Shown: positions 37,812 to 47,484, counted from the stretch's first letter. The stretch is 60,405 bases of DNA from Lysobacterales bacterium (GCA_026982315.1 JALSHI010000037.1:1-60405); one strand, 5' to 3'. The notes: generated by a model from the sequence alone, not told the origin. Numbers and translations are program-made.

Positions 37812-39566
37812 TCAATGGCCAGTAGGAAGTTCCTTTTTCATAATCAGCAAATTACCAAAACCGTCCTTGGGGGTGGCAAATTCCCATGCGTCCATGACCA
37901 TGTCAATGAAGTTAATGCCCAGCCCACCAGGACGGGTTTGGCTTAAGTCGCGCGGTTTGATGGCGTTATCATAGACATCCGGTGCAAAGTCCCGCAAATA
38001 AATCACCAGGGTATTATTTTGGCGCTTGAAGCGCAGCACCGCCTGGCCGGAGGTATCGCCTTTGTAGGCATGCCGCAGCACATTGGTGAGCGCCTCATCA
38101 ATGCATAACACCAGTTTTGACTGTGTCTGTTCATCGAAACCCAGGCCGGCGGCTATTTGCTGAACCATGTGCCGAATCTGTTTGAGATTGGCCGGATCCA
38201 CCTGAAAACGCATTTCTCCGAGTATCTGCTCCTGAATGTGATCGCGCCGCTCTACCAGCAAGACAGTGGAATCATCCTTGAGTGCCTGCCGGCGAATTTT
38301 GGCGATGAGTTTGCCAATGCGGATTTCGGGAGTATCGGCCTCCATTTCCGCCACGTAGTGCCGCAAGCCCTGCATGCCCAGCGGTTTTCCCTGGGGGCAA
38401 CGGGCATCGGTCAGCCCGTCGGTGACAAAATACAGCCCGCGGTCACCCAGCCGAACAGACTCTTCAGAAAAATCCAGACCCGGCAAAATCCCCAACGGCG
38501 GCGCACCGGCAATGTAATCCTTCACCTGGCCGTCAGCAGAGCGCAACAACGCCGGTGGCAAGCCTGCATTGGCCCACACCACCTTGTCTTCATTGGGCAA
38601 GTAATAGCCGGCCGCCACACACACGAACAAGCCATTAGGGGTGGTTTGACACAGTTCCTCGTTGGCTTTTTTTAACCATTCGGCAGGCGGGTTGCGGTCT
38701 TTCCCCAGCCAGCGCAAAAGCGAAGAAGTCCGCACCATCAGCATGGCCGCGTCCAGCCCCTTGCCGGAAACATCGCCGATCACAAAACCGAAGCAGTCGT
38801 CCCCCAGGGCGAAATAGTCATAAAAATCACCAGACACCTCGTGGGCGGGCAAGTTGGAAGCCACGATGGGGAACGGTGGCGACTGTCGGGCCGGTAACAA
38901 TGAGCGCTGCAAGCGGCGGGCCAGGGTCAGCTCCTTGCGAAGCCGCTTTTGCTCGACCAGGTCAAGGGCCAGTTTGGCATTGTGGATGGCCAGGGCGATG
39001 GGCGCGGCCAGCACCCGCAACACATCCTGATCCCGGCGGCTAAAGGCTGATTCGTCTTTTTTATTGAGCACCTGCAGCACGCCCAGTTTTTCCTCGCCCA
39101 CCTTCAACGGGGTACACATCACCGAACGGGTACAAAAGCCCGTCAGTTTATCCACATAACAGCTGAAGTCTTCTTCCTGGCTGGCATCGTTGATTATCTG
39201 GCATTGGCCCGTGGTCAGTGTTTTTCCTACCAGACCCGTATCGGTGTCTACCGAAAAACCTTTAATGTCCACAGGCCCGCAGCAGGCACGGCACACCAGT
39301 TTATTGTCTGCCAGCAAAAAGACCGAGGCGGCCTCGGCATCCATGTAGTCGGCTATGCGCTGCACAGCCAGATTGAGGGTTTCGTCGATATCGAGGGACT
39401 GGGCGAACTCCTGGCTCAGGTCGGCCAACAGCCGCAATTGCTGCAAAGTGCCCGCTGAAAGGCTGTCCTCATCGGTTATCGCCGGGGAATTATCCAGCGC
39501 CGCTTGCGACTCCTGATTGATGGCATCGCCCCGGGAGTCTGTGGATTTGTCCGCTTCATGTTTCAT
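37812..39566 (-). CDS. GAF-SpoIIE phosphatase with C-terminal anti-sigma-type kinase domain
   Basis: A cytoplasmic regulator of 584 residues. The GAF domain covers about residues 40-190 (LRLLADLSQEFAQSLDIDETL, VMCTPLKVGEEKLGVLQVLNK). A short coiled coil and a PP2C/SpoIIE phosphatase follow at about 220-430 (EVSGDFYDYF, VIGDVSGKGLDAAMLM, YFVTDGLTDAR, DDSTVLLV). An RsbW-like HATPase is at about 445-580 (LCIDEALTNVLRHAY, RPGGLGINFIDMVMDAWEF). This is the kit of a partner-switching system, but no STAS anti-sigma antagonist is adjacent. The ATG lies within the end of pssA (11-base overlap). dpp follows after 11 bases. Confidence 0.9.
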   Translation of the reverse strand: MKHEADKSTDSRGDAINQESQAALDNSPAITDEDSLSAGTLQQLRLLADLSQEFAQSLDIDETLNLAVQRIADYMDAEAASVFLLADNKLVCRACCGPVDIKGFSVDTDTGLVGKTLTTGQCQIINDASQEEDFSCYVDKLTGFCTRSVMCTPLKVGEEKLGVLQVLNKKDESAFSRRDQDVLRVLAAPIALAIHNAKLALDLVEQKRLRKELTLARRLQRSLLPARQSPPFPIVASNLPAHEVSGDFYDYFALGDDCFGFVIGDVSGKGLDAAMLMVRTSSLLRWLGKDRNPPAEWLKKANEELCQTTPNGLFVCVAAGYYLPNEDKVVWANAGLPPALLRSADGQVKDYIAGAPPLGILPGLDFSEESVRLGDRGLYFVTDGLTDARCPQGKPLGMQGLRHYVAEMEADTPEIRIGKLIAKIRRQALKDDSTVLLVERRDHIQEQILGEMRFQVDPANLKQIRHMVQQIAAGLGFDEQTQSKLVLCIDEALTNVLRHAYKGDTSGQAVLRFKRQNNTLVIYLRDFAPDVYDNAIKPRDLSQTRPGGLGINFIDMVMDAWEFATPKDGFGNLLIMKKELPTGH

Positions 39567-40392
39567 GCTGATTCTTGCCGCTGGCTGTGTCTTTTGTGTG
39601 TGCCGTCTTCGTAGCAGAAACACCCTGGCGGTTTTCGCGCCGCTTTGTCTGCCGCCTGCGGCGCAACTGCACCAGCGTTAGCACAGGGCCACTCAGGGCA
39701 TAAACAAAGGAGGTCACAAACAGGACCTTGGGAGGATCCAGCGCCAGCAGCACAAAAATGCCCACAAGCAAGAGAATCCAGCCAAAGGAGACCCGCTCCT
39801 TGATCGGTAATGTTTTGAAGCTGTAATAGCGGAAGCGGCTGACCATCAACAGGCCGGTAATCACCGTTAACGGTAAAGCCACAAACCGCAAATCATGCGT
39901 ACTCAGTCCCAAATCTTCAGCCATCCAGACAAAAGAAGCCAGCAGGCCAGCAGCCGCCGGTGAAGGCATCCCCTGGAAGTAGGCCTTGTCCAGCACTTCC
40001 ACCTGCACATTGAAGCGCGCCAGCCGCAAGGCGGCGCTAACCGCATAAATAAAGGCCGCCAACCAGCCGATTTTGCCCATCAGTGGATGAATCTCCCCCA
40101 GGGATTGCAATGCCCAGGTGAACACCAGGATGGACGGCGCCAAACCAAAAGACACCAGATCCGAAAGGCTGTCATATTGCACCCCAAAGTCACTCTGGGT
40201 ATTGGTCAAGCGCGCCACCCGGCCGTCCAGTCCGTCCAGCAAGGCGGCAATAAAGATAAAAATGGCGGCTTTTTCAAAATGCCCGTTAATGGAGGCAATA
40301 ATGGAGTAATAGCCGGCAAACATGGCGCCGGTGGTAAACAGATTGGGCAACAGGTAAATGCCTTTCTTGCGTGTGGGTTTGGGCACGTTCAT
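39556..40392 (-). CDS. pssA: CDP-diacylglycerol-serine O-phosphatidyltransferase
   Basis: Inner-membrane enzyme making phosphatidylserine, the precursor of phosphatidylethanolamine. The 278 residues start MNVPKPTRKKGIYLLPNLFTTGAMFAGYY. They contain the CDP-alcohol phosphotransferase motif DGLDGRVARLTNTQSDFGVQYDSLSD and about eight hydrophobic helices. A basic tail (QLRRRRQTKRR) and an extra C-terminal extension follow. This is the membrane-embedded type, not the E. coli peripheral PssA. ATG 40392 replaces a longer upstream frame with no similarity. First gene of a three-gene operon. Confidence 0.93.
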   Translation of the reverse strand: MNVPKPTRKKGIYLLPNLFTTGAMFAGYYSIIASINGHFEKAAIFIFIAALLDGLDGRVARLTNTQSDFGVQYDSLSDLVSFGLAPSILVFTWALQSLGEIHPLMGKIGWLAAFIYAVSAALRLARFNVQVEVLDKAYFQGMPSPAAAGLLASFVWMAEDLGLSTHDLRFVALPLTVITGLLMVSRFRYYSFKTLPIKERVSFGWILLLVGIFVLLALDPPKVLFVTSFVYALSGPVLTLVQLRRRRQTKRRENRQGVSATKTAHTKDTASGKNQHET

Positions 40393-40571
40393 GATGATCG
40401 CCAGGAAATGAATTTGAAGATTATACCAACAAGCTGCCTGTGACGCCGCGCATCCTTCAGATTCAGATTGGCCCGATTGAACATGTGAACAAACACACAA
40501 TTGCGCCTGGCGTACCTTCCATCTCTGCGGCTTGCACGCTAAGATAGGTGTAATCTATACGGAAAACCGTT

Positions 40572-41063
40572 ATGAAAACAATCACTTGCATCGCCATGTC
40601 ATTGTCTTTTCTGTTTGCCTCAACAGGTTCATACGCCGCAGGCACGGTGTACAAATGGCGGGATGCCAACGGCCAGATGCACTTTTCCGACAAACCCCCA
40701 CCTCAAGGCAACGCCGAAACCATTAAAATCAAGGACACGCCCAGACGCACACCTGAAAGCGCCACAGCCGACACCGCGTCAGCAGAAACTGCCGACAAAC
40801 AGAAACAAGGTGCCGCTAACAACGCCATGAGCGATGAGCAGAAAGCGGCCCAGGCCGCCTTGAAGCGCCAGCAAGAAGCACAGCGAAAGGCCATCCGCAA
40901 ACAGAACTGCGAAATCGCCCGCAAAAACCTGAAAACCCTCAAAAGCACGGTTCGGGTGCGGCGTCTGGATCCCAAAACCGGCCAATATGTCCGGGTTTCC
41001 GACAAGCAGCGGATGCAAAAGCTGAGAGAGTCCCAGCGCAAAATCCGCGAATACTGCCGCTAA
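40572..41063 (+). CDS. DUF4124 domain-containing periplasmic protein
   Basis: Function unknown. The 163 residues have a signal peptide (MKTITCIAMSLSFLFASTGSYA). A DUF4124 domain follows (AGTVYKWRDANGQMHFSDKPPPQG), then a Thr/Ala-rich linker and a basic alpha-helical region (QAALKRQQEAQRKAIRKQNCEIARKNLKTL...), two Cys in all in the mature part. It is divergent from pssA. The TRAP binding-protein gene starts 15 bases after its stop. Confidence 0.85.
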   Translation: MKTITCIAMSLSFLFASTGSYAAGTVYKWRDANGQMHFSDKPPPQGNAETIKIKDTPRRTPESATADTASAETADKQKQGAANNAMSDEQKAAQAALKRQQEAQRKAIRKQNCEIARKNLKTLKSTVRVRRLDPKTGQYVRVSDKQRMQKLRESQRKIREYCR

Positions 41064-41078
41064 GAACAGTCCGTTGTT

Positions 41079-42194
41079 ATGAGCGCCAAAACCTCCCGCC
41101 GCCAACTGCTTTCCGCCCTGGCCGCCGGCTCTGCCGGACTGGCTTTGGGCGCTTGCAAGCCGAAGGAGCAAACCGCCGCTAGTCCTTCACACCAGAAAAC
41201 CGTGCACTGGAAAATGGTCACCGCCTGGCCACGGGATTTTCCCGGCCTTGGAGAAGGCGCCAATTTTCTGGCCGAGGCCATCAATGCCATGAGCGGTGGA
41301 CGCCTGAAAGTCACCGTTTACGGGGGCAATGAGCTGGTACCGCCTTTTGAAGTCTTTGACGCTGTGAGCAATGGCACAGCCCAAATGGGCCACGCCGCCG
41401 CCTATTACTGGAAGGGCAAAGTCCCCGAGGCCCAGTTTTTCGGGGCCGTGCCCTTTGGCATGAACGCCCAGGAAACCAATGCCTGGTTGTATGAAGGCGG
41501 CGGACTGGATTTGTGGCAGGAACTATATGCTCCCTTTAACCTGGTTCCTTTCCCGGCCGGGCAAACCGGTGTTCAGATGGGCGGTTGGTTCAATCGCGAG
41601 ATTCATTCCATCGAGGACATTCGGGGGCTGGTGATGCGTATTCCGGGGCTGGGTGGCGAAGTGCTGAAACGCGCGGGCGGCTCTCCCAAATCCTTGCCAG
41701 GCGCTGAGCTGTTTACCGCTTTGCAAACCGGCAATATTGACGCCACCGAATGGGTCGGCTCTTATAACGACCTGGCTTTCGGCCTCTATCAGGCCGCCAA
41801 ATACTATTATTACCCTGGCTGGCATGAACCCACGGCATGCCTGGAATGTCTGGTGAACAAAAAAGCCTTCGAGGCCCTGCCACAGGATTTGCAGGCCGTG
41901 GTCCGCCATGCCACCCGCGCCACCAATGCCCAGTTACTGGACAATTTGACCGCCCGCAACAAAAGTGCTCTGGATACACTGATTCACCAGCATCAGGTGC
42001 AATTACGGCGACTCCCCGATGATGTGCTGGCGGAATTCAAAAAACATGCGCAGGCCGTGATCGCCGAGCTGGGGGCAAGCAGCCCCATGGCCCAACGCAT
42101 CTATACCAGTTATCGTGACTTTGCCCAGCAGGTCAATGGCTGGATGCGGATTTCCGAACAGGCCTATTTTCAGGCCCGCGATTTGTCAACCTGA
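41079..42194 (+). CDS. TRAP transporter substrate-binding protein (DctP family), probable lipoprotein
   Basis: Extracytoplasmic solute receptor. The 371 residues have a twin-Arg start (SRRQLL, residues 6-11) and a lipobox-like LALGAC with Cys26, so Tat export and lipidation are both possible. The DctP fold shows WKMVTAWPRDFPGLGEGANFLAEAINAMSGGRLKVTVYGG, then MGHAAAYYW, the Arg-containing RGLVMRIPGLGGEVLKRAGG, and IDATEWVGSYND. Family relatives of this branch bind 2-oxo or mono-carboxylic acids. No DctQ or DctM membrane gene lies in the window. Confidence 0.9.
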   Translation: MSAKTSRRQLLSALAAGSAGLALGACKPKEQTAASPSHQKTVHWKMVTAWPRDFPGLGEGANFLAEAINAMSGGRLKVTVYGGNELVPPFEVFDAVSNGTAQMGHAAAYYWKGKVPEAQFFGAVPFGMNAQETNAWLYEGGGLDLWQELYAPFNLVPFPAGQTGVQMGGWFNREIHSIEDIRGLVMRIPGLGGEVLKRAGGSPKSLPGAELFTALQTGNIDATEWVGSYNDLAFGLYQAAKYYYYPGWHEPTACLECLVNKKAFEALPQDLQAVVRHATRATNAQLLDNLTARNKSALDTLIHQHQVQLRRLPDDVLAEFKKHAQAVIAELGASSPMAQRIYTSYRDFAQQVNGWMRISEQAYFQARDLST

Positions 42195-42217
42195 TGGCCC
42201 ATTGACGGTTTGACGGC

Positions 42218-44695
42218 ATGATACCAGACCCTTTTGCGTTGAGCCCCTTTGTGGCCAACCAGTATCGACAACACCGCAACGCGTTTGGCAAAGCCTTGTC
42301 AACCGGCCAGATCGATCTGTCTTGCGACTGGCCAGCATTTCGCCAAGCCCATCACGATCTGGACATTTTCGCTTGCCTGCGCCGCTATCGGCAAAGCCGG
42401 CTGGCCATGCTGGGCGCGCTGGATGTACTGGCCGGTGCCGACTGGCCGGAGCATCACCGGCACACCTTGTCTCAGGTCAGTCAACTGGCCGATATACTGA
42501 TTCACACAGCCTGGGAAGCCAGTCAGCAATTTGTTCGGGAACGTTTCGGCCTGGTGAGCAATCACGATGGTACGACAACCTGCCTGCATATCTGCGCTTT
42601 AGGCAAGCTGGGAGGGCAGGAGCTCAATTTTTCCTCGGATGTGGACCTGGTGCTGTTCCACACCGCCAGCCATACCACCGGCACCTGCAGCGATGGTCAG
42701 CGTAGCCTGGATGCCCACAGTTATTTTGAACGCCAGGCGCGTTATCTGGTTCGCCTGCTGGATCAGGTCACCACCGATGGCCGGGTCTATCGGGTCGATA
42801 CCCGTTTGCGCCCTTTTGGCTCGGCCGCGCCCCTGGTATGCAGCCTCGATGCACTGCTGGGCTATCTGGAAACCGAAGGACGGGAGTGGGAGCGGCTGGC
42901 CTGGTTACGCGCCCGCCTGGTGGCTGGCGACTTGCCACCAGAGTCCGTATTGGCGACGTTGAAGCCCTTTGTTTACCGGCGTCATCTGGACTTTGCCGTC
43001 TTTGACCACTTGCGGGATATCAAAGCCCAAATTATTCAGCAACAACAGTCCGACCGCGATAATCTCAAGCTGGGCACAGGCGGCATTCGCGAAGTCGAGT
43101 TTATTGTCCAGGCGCTGCAACTGGCCTTTGGCGGGCGCGACGCGCAATTGCAAGGCAACGATCTATGGCACGCCCTGCACCAGTTGGGTGACAAAGGCCT
43201 GTTACAAACTCAGGAAATCCAGCAACTGGCCCGTTCCTGGTTATTCTTGCGGCGACTGGAAAACCTCTGTCAACTTATCGATGACCAACAAACACATCAT
43301 GTTCCTGTAGAGAAAACCAAACGCCAACAATTGGCCATCGCCTTTGGATACCACACTGACAAGGCGCTGTCCGATGCCTTGACGCATCACCGGCATCAGG
43401 TTCATGCCATCTTCCAGCGCCTCTTTGCCGACCCCAACACAAGGCATCAACCCGGTCAGGCAGCGGCCAGCGTGCTGCCTGAAGCCTGGCGCCAACGCGT
43501 GCAAACGACACATTTGCCACAAGCCCATAAAGACCGTATTAACGCCATACTGCAGCAATCCGGCGTGATTGGCACGCCAGTGGGCGAATCCTTGCTGAAT
43601 GTGCTTTTGGCCATTGGCCGGCGGGAAAGTTACCTGATTATGCTGCACCGCAATGCGCCGCTGGTGGAGAAACTGGTGCAACAATTGTCATACCCGGCGC
43701 TGGCGCAACGGCTTCAATCTCATCCATTTTTACTGGAAACCCTGTTTGATTCGGAGCCTCCGGCCAATGAAACCCATGAATTCCGTCAACGCTGGCGGGA
43801 TTTTTATCAGCGCCATCGTCCGGATGATGAAGAAACCCGAATGGAGCTGGCCCGGCAGTTCAAGCATTTGCAGGAATATCGCATCATCCAGAGTTACGCC
43901 AGTGGCGCCGCCAGTAGCACGGTCACCAGCCAGCGGCTGGCCAATCTGGCTGCTTGTCTGGTTTCTATCGCCTGCCATCAGGCCTACCGGGAAACATGCC
44001 TGCGGCATGCGGGTATCCAGATTCCTGAGTCAGCTTTGATGCTGCTGGCATACGGCAGTCTGGCCAGCGGTTATATGCATCCTGGGTCCGATCTGGATCT
44101 GGTCATGCTGGTTGATGACCGTGTAGCAGATATGGCGCAACCGCAAACAGCCCGCTTTTTGCATCGTTGGGTGCGACGGCTGGTGCATTGGTTAACCGCC
44201 AATACCTACCATGGACATCTGTACCACCTGGACACCCGCCTGCGCCCCAACGGCAACGCCGGGTTAGCCCTGGTTTCACTCAGCGGCTTCCGGCGTTATC
44301 AGCTCGAGCAGGCCTGGACCTGGGAGCATCTGGCCCTGATAAAAAGCCGCCTGATTTGCGCCGAAAAAAAACAAATTCAACACTTCGAACAGATTCGCCA
44401 CGACATACTCACCCGCCCGCACTCGCATAAACACTCTCAGGAAATCAACGACATGCGCCACCGCATGCAGCAGCACGGTATTAACGCGCATCATGCCGAA
44501 GACTTTGACCTGCTCACATGCGTGCTAAACCACGCGCCTGAGCATCCTGCCATTATTGTCCCGCGGTCCGAGCCGGATATCATTACCGCTTTGCAAGCCC
44601 GGCAATTAATCACAGCCGAAACCGCCGGGCGCTGGCTGGCGCGTCACCACCAGCGAATCCAGGCACGTTTACAGGCCCCTGTGGAAAGCCAATAG
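42218..44695 (+). CDS. glnE: Bifunctional glutamine synthetase adenylyltransferase/deadenylase
   Basis: Controls glutamine synthetase by reversible adenylylation under PII control. The 825 residues carry two nucleotidyltransferase domains. The N-terminal deadenylase has LGKLGGQELNFSSDVDLVLF and YRVDTRLRPFGSAAPL. A central helical region follows with LGTGGIREVEFIVQ and RRLENLCQLIDDQQTHHVP. The C-terminal adenylyltransferase has YGSLASGYMHPGSDLDLVML and HLDTRLRPNGNAGLALVS. It is about 120 residues shorter than the E. coli enzyme, mostly at the N-terminus. In the second domain the usual G-K-L-G-G reads G-S-L-A-S. It converges with nhaA, ending 4 bases from its stop. Confidence 0.95.
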   Translation: MIPDPFALSPFVANQYRQHRNAFGKALSTGQIDLSCDWPAFRQAHHDLDIFACLRRYRQSRLAMLGALDVLAGADWPEHHRHTLSQVSQLADILIHTAWEASQQFVRERFGLVSNHDGTTTCLHICALGKLGGQELNFSSDVDLVLFHTASHTTGTCSDGQRSLDAHSYFERQARYLVRLLDQVTTDGRVYRVDTRLRPFGSAAPLVCSLDALLGYLETEGREWERLAWLRARLVAGDLPPESVLATLKPFVYRRHLDFAVFDHLRDIKAQIIQQQQSDRDNLKLGTGGIREVEFIVQALQLAFGGRDAQLQGNDLWHALHQLGDKGLLQTQEIQQLARSWLFLRRLENLCQLIDDQQTHHVPVEKTKRQQLAIAFGYHTDKALSDALTHHRHQVHAIFQRLFADPNTRHQPGQAAASVLPEAWRQRVQTTHLPQAHKDRINAILQQSGVIGTPVGESLLNVLLAIGRRESYLIMLHRNAPLVEKLVQQLSYPALAQRLQSHPFLLETLFDSEPPANETHEFRQRWRDFYQRHRPDDEETRMELARQFKHLQEYRIIQSYASGAASSTVTSQRLANLAACLVSIACHQAYRETCLRHAGIQIPESALMLLAYGSLASGYMHPGSDLDLVMLVDDRVADMAQPQTARFLHRWVRRLVHWLTANTYHGHLYHLDTRLRPNGNAGLALVSLSGFRRYQLEQAWTWEHLALIKSRLICAEKKQIQHFEQIRHDILTRPHSHKHSQEINDMRHRMQQHGINAHHAEDFDLLTCVLNHAPEHPAIIVPRSEPDIITALQARQLITAETAGRWLARHHQRIQARLQAPVESQ

Positions 44696-44699
44696 GCTC

Positions 44700-45905
44700 T
44701 CAACGATTTTCCGTTTTCTGGTCAAGTGTCAATGCTGCAGGCTTTTTAAGCACCACATAGCCCACCACCCCTGATAACAGCGAACCCAATAGAATTGCCA
44801 GCTTGTCAGTATAGTGATACAGGCTATCATCAACAAAGGCCAAAGAAGCAATAAATAAACTCATGGTAAAACCAATGCCGGTGAGAACAGACACACCATA
44901 AAGTTGTCGCCAGTTACTGCCATCTGGCAAGCTGGCCAGCCCCAGTTTGATAGCCACCAGACTGAAACCAAACACGCCAACCTGCTTGCCCACAAACAAA
45001 CCCAGTAAAATGCCCAACGGCACCGGCTCCAACATTTGCTGCAGGGAAATATTGGTCAAGTTCACTCCGGCGTTCACAAAGGCGAACAAAGGCAGAATAA
45101 AAAACGCCACCCAAAAATGCAGATCACGTTCGATCTCTTTCAACAGGGATACGCTGGCGCCATCCGCTGTTCGGGACCGCAGGGGAATGGTAAACGCCAG
45201 CGCCACGCCGGCCAGAGTCGCATGCACACCGGACTTCAGCACGCTGATCCATAACACCGCGCCCAGCAAAAAATAGGCAGCCTTTTTGACCACACCAAAA
45301 CGGTTGAGCGCGATGAGGCCAGCCAGTGCCGTCAGCGCCACAACCATGGCCGTAGTGGACAGATCACTGGTATAAAACACAGCGATAATGACAATCGCGC
45401 CCAAGTCATCAATGATTGCCAGGGCCATCAGGAAAAGCTTTAAAGACACAGGCACCCGCTTTCCCAGCAAGGACAAAATACCCAGCGCAAAGGCGATATC
45501 CGTGGCGGTGGGAATGGCCCAGCCGCGCATGGCCATTGGATCACCCGCATTAAAATAAACATAAACCAGTGCTGGCACCACCATACCGCCCACCGCGGCC
45601 ACGCCGGGCAAAACCACTTGCTTCAAGGACGACAAATGCCCTTCCAGGATTTCGCGCTTCACCTCCAGGCCAATTAGCAGAAAAAATACCGCCATCAGAC
45701 CATCATTAACCCAGTGATAGAGAGACTTGTCCAAATGCAGGGCGCCGACCCGTATTTCCACCGGAATATGCAAAAAACCGTCGTAAGCCGAAGCCAGAAA
45801 GCTGTTGGAAAATAACAAAGCCAGAAACGTGGCGCCCATGAGCAAAAGGCCACTGGAAGATTCTTTCTGGATAAAGTCATCGATCATCTTTTTTCTGGCT
45901 TTCAT
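44700..45905 (-). CDS. nhaA: Na+/H+ antiporter NhaA
   Basis: Inner-membrane antiporter for sodium and pH homeostasis. The 401 residues have the IPTATDIAFALGIL region (TM4 with the conserved Asp) and the paired Asp of the ion site in LAIIDDLGAIVIIA. LLIGLEVKREILEG and FVGKQVGVFGF complete the pattern. ATG 45905 is preferred because AGGA lies 7 bases upstream; an earlier in-frame ATG lacks this. Family members of this size are typical. Confidence 0.95.
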   Translation of the reverse strand: MKARKKMIDDFIQKESSSGLLLMGATFLALLFSNSFLASAYDGFLHIPVEIRVGALHLDKSLYHWVNDGLMAVFFLLIGLEVKREILEGHLSSLKQVVLPGVAAVGGMVVPALVYVYFNAGDPMAMRGWAIPTATDIAFALGILSLLGKRVPVSLKLFLMALAIIDDLGAIVIIAVFYTSDLSTTAMVVALTALAGLIALNRFGVVKKAAYFLLGAVLWISVLKSGVHATLAGVALAFTIPLRSRTADGASVSLLKEIERDLHFWVAFFILPLFAFVNAGVNLTNISLQQMLEPVPLGILLGLFVGKQVGVFGFSLVAIKLGLASLPDGSNWRQLYGVSVLTGIGFTMSLFIASLAFVDDSLYHYTDKLAILLGSLLSGVVGYVVLKKPAALTLDQKTENR

Positions 45906-45933
45906 CAATTTCCTCGCTAGAGATTCAATAAAC

Positions 45934-45965
45934 AAGACCCGCCGTAAACATATGGGGCGGGTCTT
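45934..45965. terminator. Terminator after katA
   Basis: AAGACCCGCC (45934-45943) pairs with GGCGGGTCTT (45956-45965). On the minus strand the stem is followed by GTTTATTG, so it can end katA before nhaA begins. On the plus strand TT and ATTTG follow. Confidence 0.8.
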
Positions 45966-46011
45966 TTATTTGACCACGGTGAGCGTAAAAGGTCAGCTAT
46001 TTTCATATTTT

Positions 46012-47484
46012 TTACCGCCTGGTCGCCGGCATACATGCCATGGCCGCCTCGACCCGTGCCGCATACTCGGCATCGGCCCGCGCAAACTGCGCCAGCATCC
46101 GCTCCTGCACCGATGGACTGGCCTGTGACAGCCCTTCGGCGATGTCCCAGGCCAGGCCCTCGCGCTGCGTATCGTCCATCAGCCGGAACAGGTCACCGGC
46201 CTGGCTGTAGTGGTCCTCGTCCGCGCCAACCGGATAGCGGTTCACCCAGGCCTCCTCCTCCAGCGGCATCGGTGGCTCGGCCACCCGCGGCTCGGGCACC
46301 GGCGCGCCGGCATTGATGCCGTCATTCGGGTAGAAATTCACCCCGCTGCCCTGGTTGTTGCCGCCGGCCACCGGGCAGCCGGCCATCGCACCGTCGCACT
46401 GGTAGTGGTGCACCGGGCAACGGGCTGCGTTCACCGGCAGCTGGTTGGCATTGACGCCGACGCGGTAGCGGTGCGCGTCCTGATAGGCCAGCAGGCGGCC
46501 CTGCAGCATCTTGTCCGGCGAAGCGCCGATGCCCGGCACCAGGTTGCTCGGCGCGAAACAGGCCTGCTCGGTCTCGGCGAAATAGTTCTCCACATTGCGG
46601 TTCAGCTCCAGCCGCCCCACTTCGATCAACGGAAAGTCGCCGTGCGGCCAGATCTTGGTCAGATCGAAGGGATTGATGTGATACTCCCGCGCCTGAGCCT
46701 CGGTCATGATCTGCACCTTGGCCGTCCAGCTGGGGTAATCGCCCCGGTCGATGGTCTCGACCAGATCCTGCTGCGCGCCGAAGGGCGGCATCGCCGCCGC
46801 TTCCTCGGGGCTCAGGTTGCGGATGCCCTGGTCGGTCTTGAAGTGCCATTTGAACCAGAAACGCTCGCCCTTGGCGTTCCAGAAACTGAAGGTGTGCGAG
46901 CTGAAACCGTGCATGTGTCGGTAGCTGGCCGGTATGCCGCGATCGGACATCAGAATTGTTATCTGGTGCAAGGATTGCGGATGGTTGGCCCAGAATTCGT
47001 ACATGGCCGCCGGATCGGGCAGGTTGGTGCGCGGGTTTTTCTTCTGCGAATGGATGAAATCCGGGAACTTGATGGCATCGCGCAAAAAGAACACCGGCGT
47101 GTTGTTGCCCACCATGTCGTAATTGCCCTCGGCGGTGTAGAACTTGACCGCAAAGCCGCGCGGATCCCGTGCATAGTCGCTGGAATCCTGGCCGCCGCCG
47201 ACCGTGGAAAACCGCACGAATACCTCGGTCTGCTCGCCTTCGCGCTGCAGGAAATCGGCAATGGTCCATTTGCTCATCGAGCGGGTCAGGGTGAAGGTGC
47301 CGTAAGCGCCGGTGCCACGCGCGTGCACCACCCGCTCGGGGATGCGCTCGCGGTTGAAATGCGCCAGTTTCTCGAAGGTATAGTGATTGTCCCAGGTCAG
47401 CGGGCCGCGCGGGCCTGCGCTGATGCTGGTGTCGTCGTCGGGCACCGGCGATCCGGTGGCGGTGGTCAAGATGGTTTTTTTCAT
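46012..47484 (-). CDS. katA: Catalase (monofunctional heme catalase, KatA-type)
   Basis: Breaks hydrogen peroxide to water and oxygen. The 490 residues have the distal-site VVHARGTGAYGTF (catalytic His) and FSTVGGGQDSSDYARDPRGFAVKFYT. NNTPVFFLRDAIKFPDFIHSQK carries the catalytic Asn. The heme-ligand signature is RLLAYQDAHRYRVGVN. This is a small-subunit clade 3 type. Codon use is far more GC-rich than in neighbouring genes, with long open frames on the other strands, which suggests acquisition from a high-GC donor. The ribosome binding site is AGGAG. No oxyR-like gene is adjacent. Confidence 0.97.
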   Translation of the reverse strand: MKKTILTTATGSPVPDDDTSISAGPRGPLTWDNHYTFEKLAHFNRERIPERVVHARGTGAYGTFTLTRSMSKWTIADFLQREGEQTEVFVRFSTVGGGQDSSDYARDPRGFAVKFYTAEGNYDMVGNNTPVFFLRDAIKFPDFIHSQKKNPRTNLPDPAAMYEFWANHPQSLHQITILMSDRGIPASYRHMHGFSSHTFSFWNAKGERFWFKWHFKTDQGIRNLSPEEAAAMPPFGAQQDLVETIDRGDYPSWTAKVQIMTEAQAREYHINPFDLTKIWPHGDFPLIEVGRLELNRNVENYFAETEQACFAPSNLVPGIGASPDKMLQGRLLAYQDAHRYRVGVNANQLPVNAARCPVHHYQCDGAMAGCPVAGGNNQGSGVNFYPNDGINAGAPVPEPRVAEPPMPLEEEAWVNRYPVGADEDHYSQAGDLFRLMDDTQREGLAWDIAEGLSQASPSVQERMLAQFARADAEYAARVEAAMACMPATRR

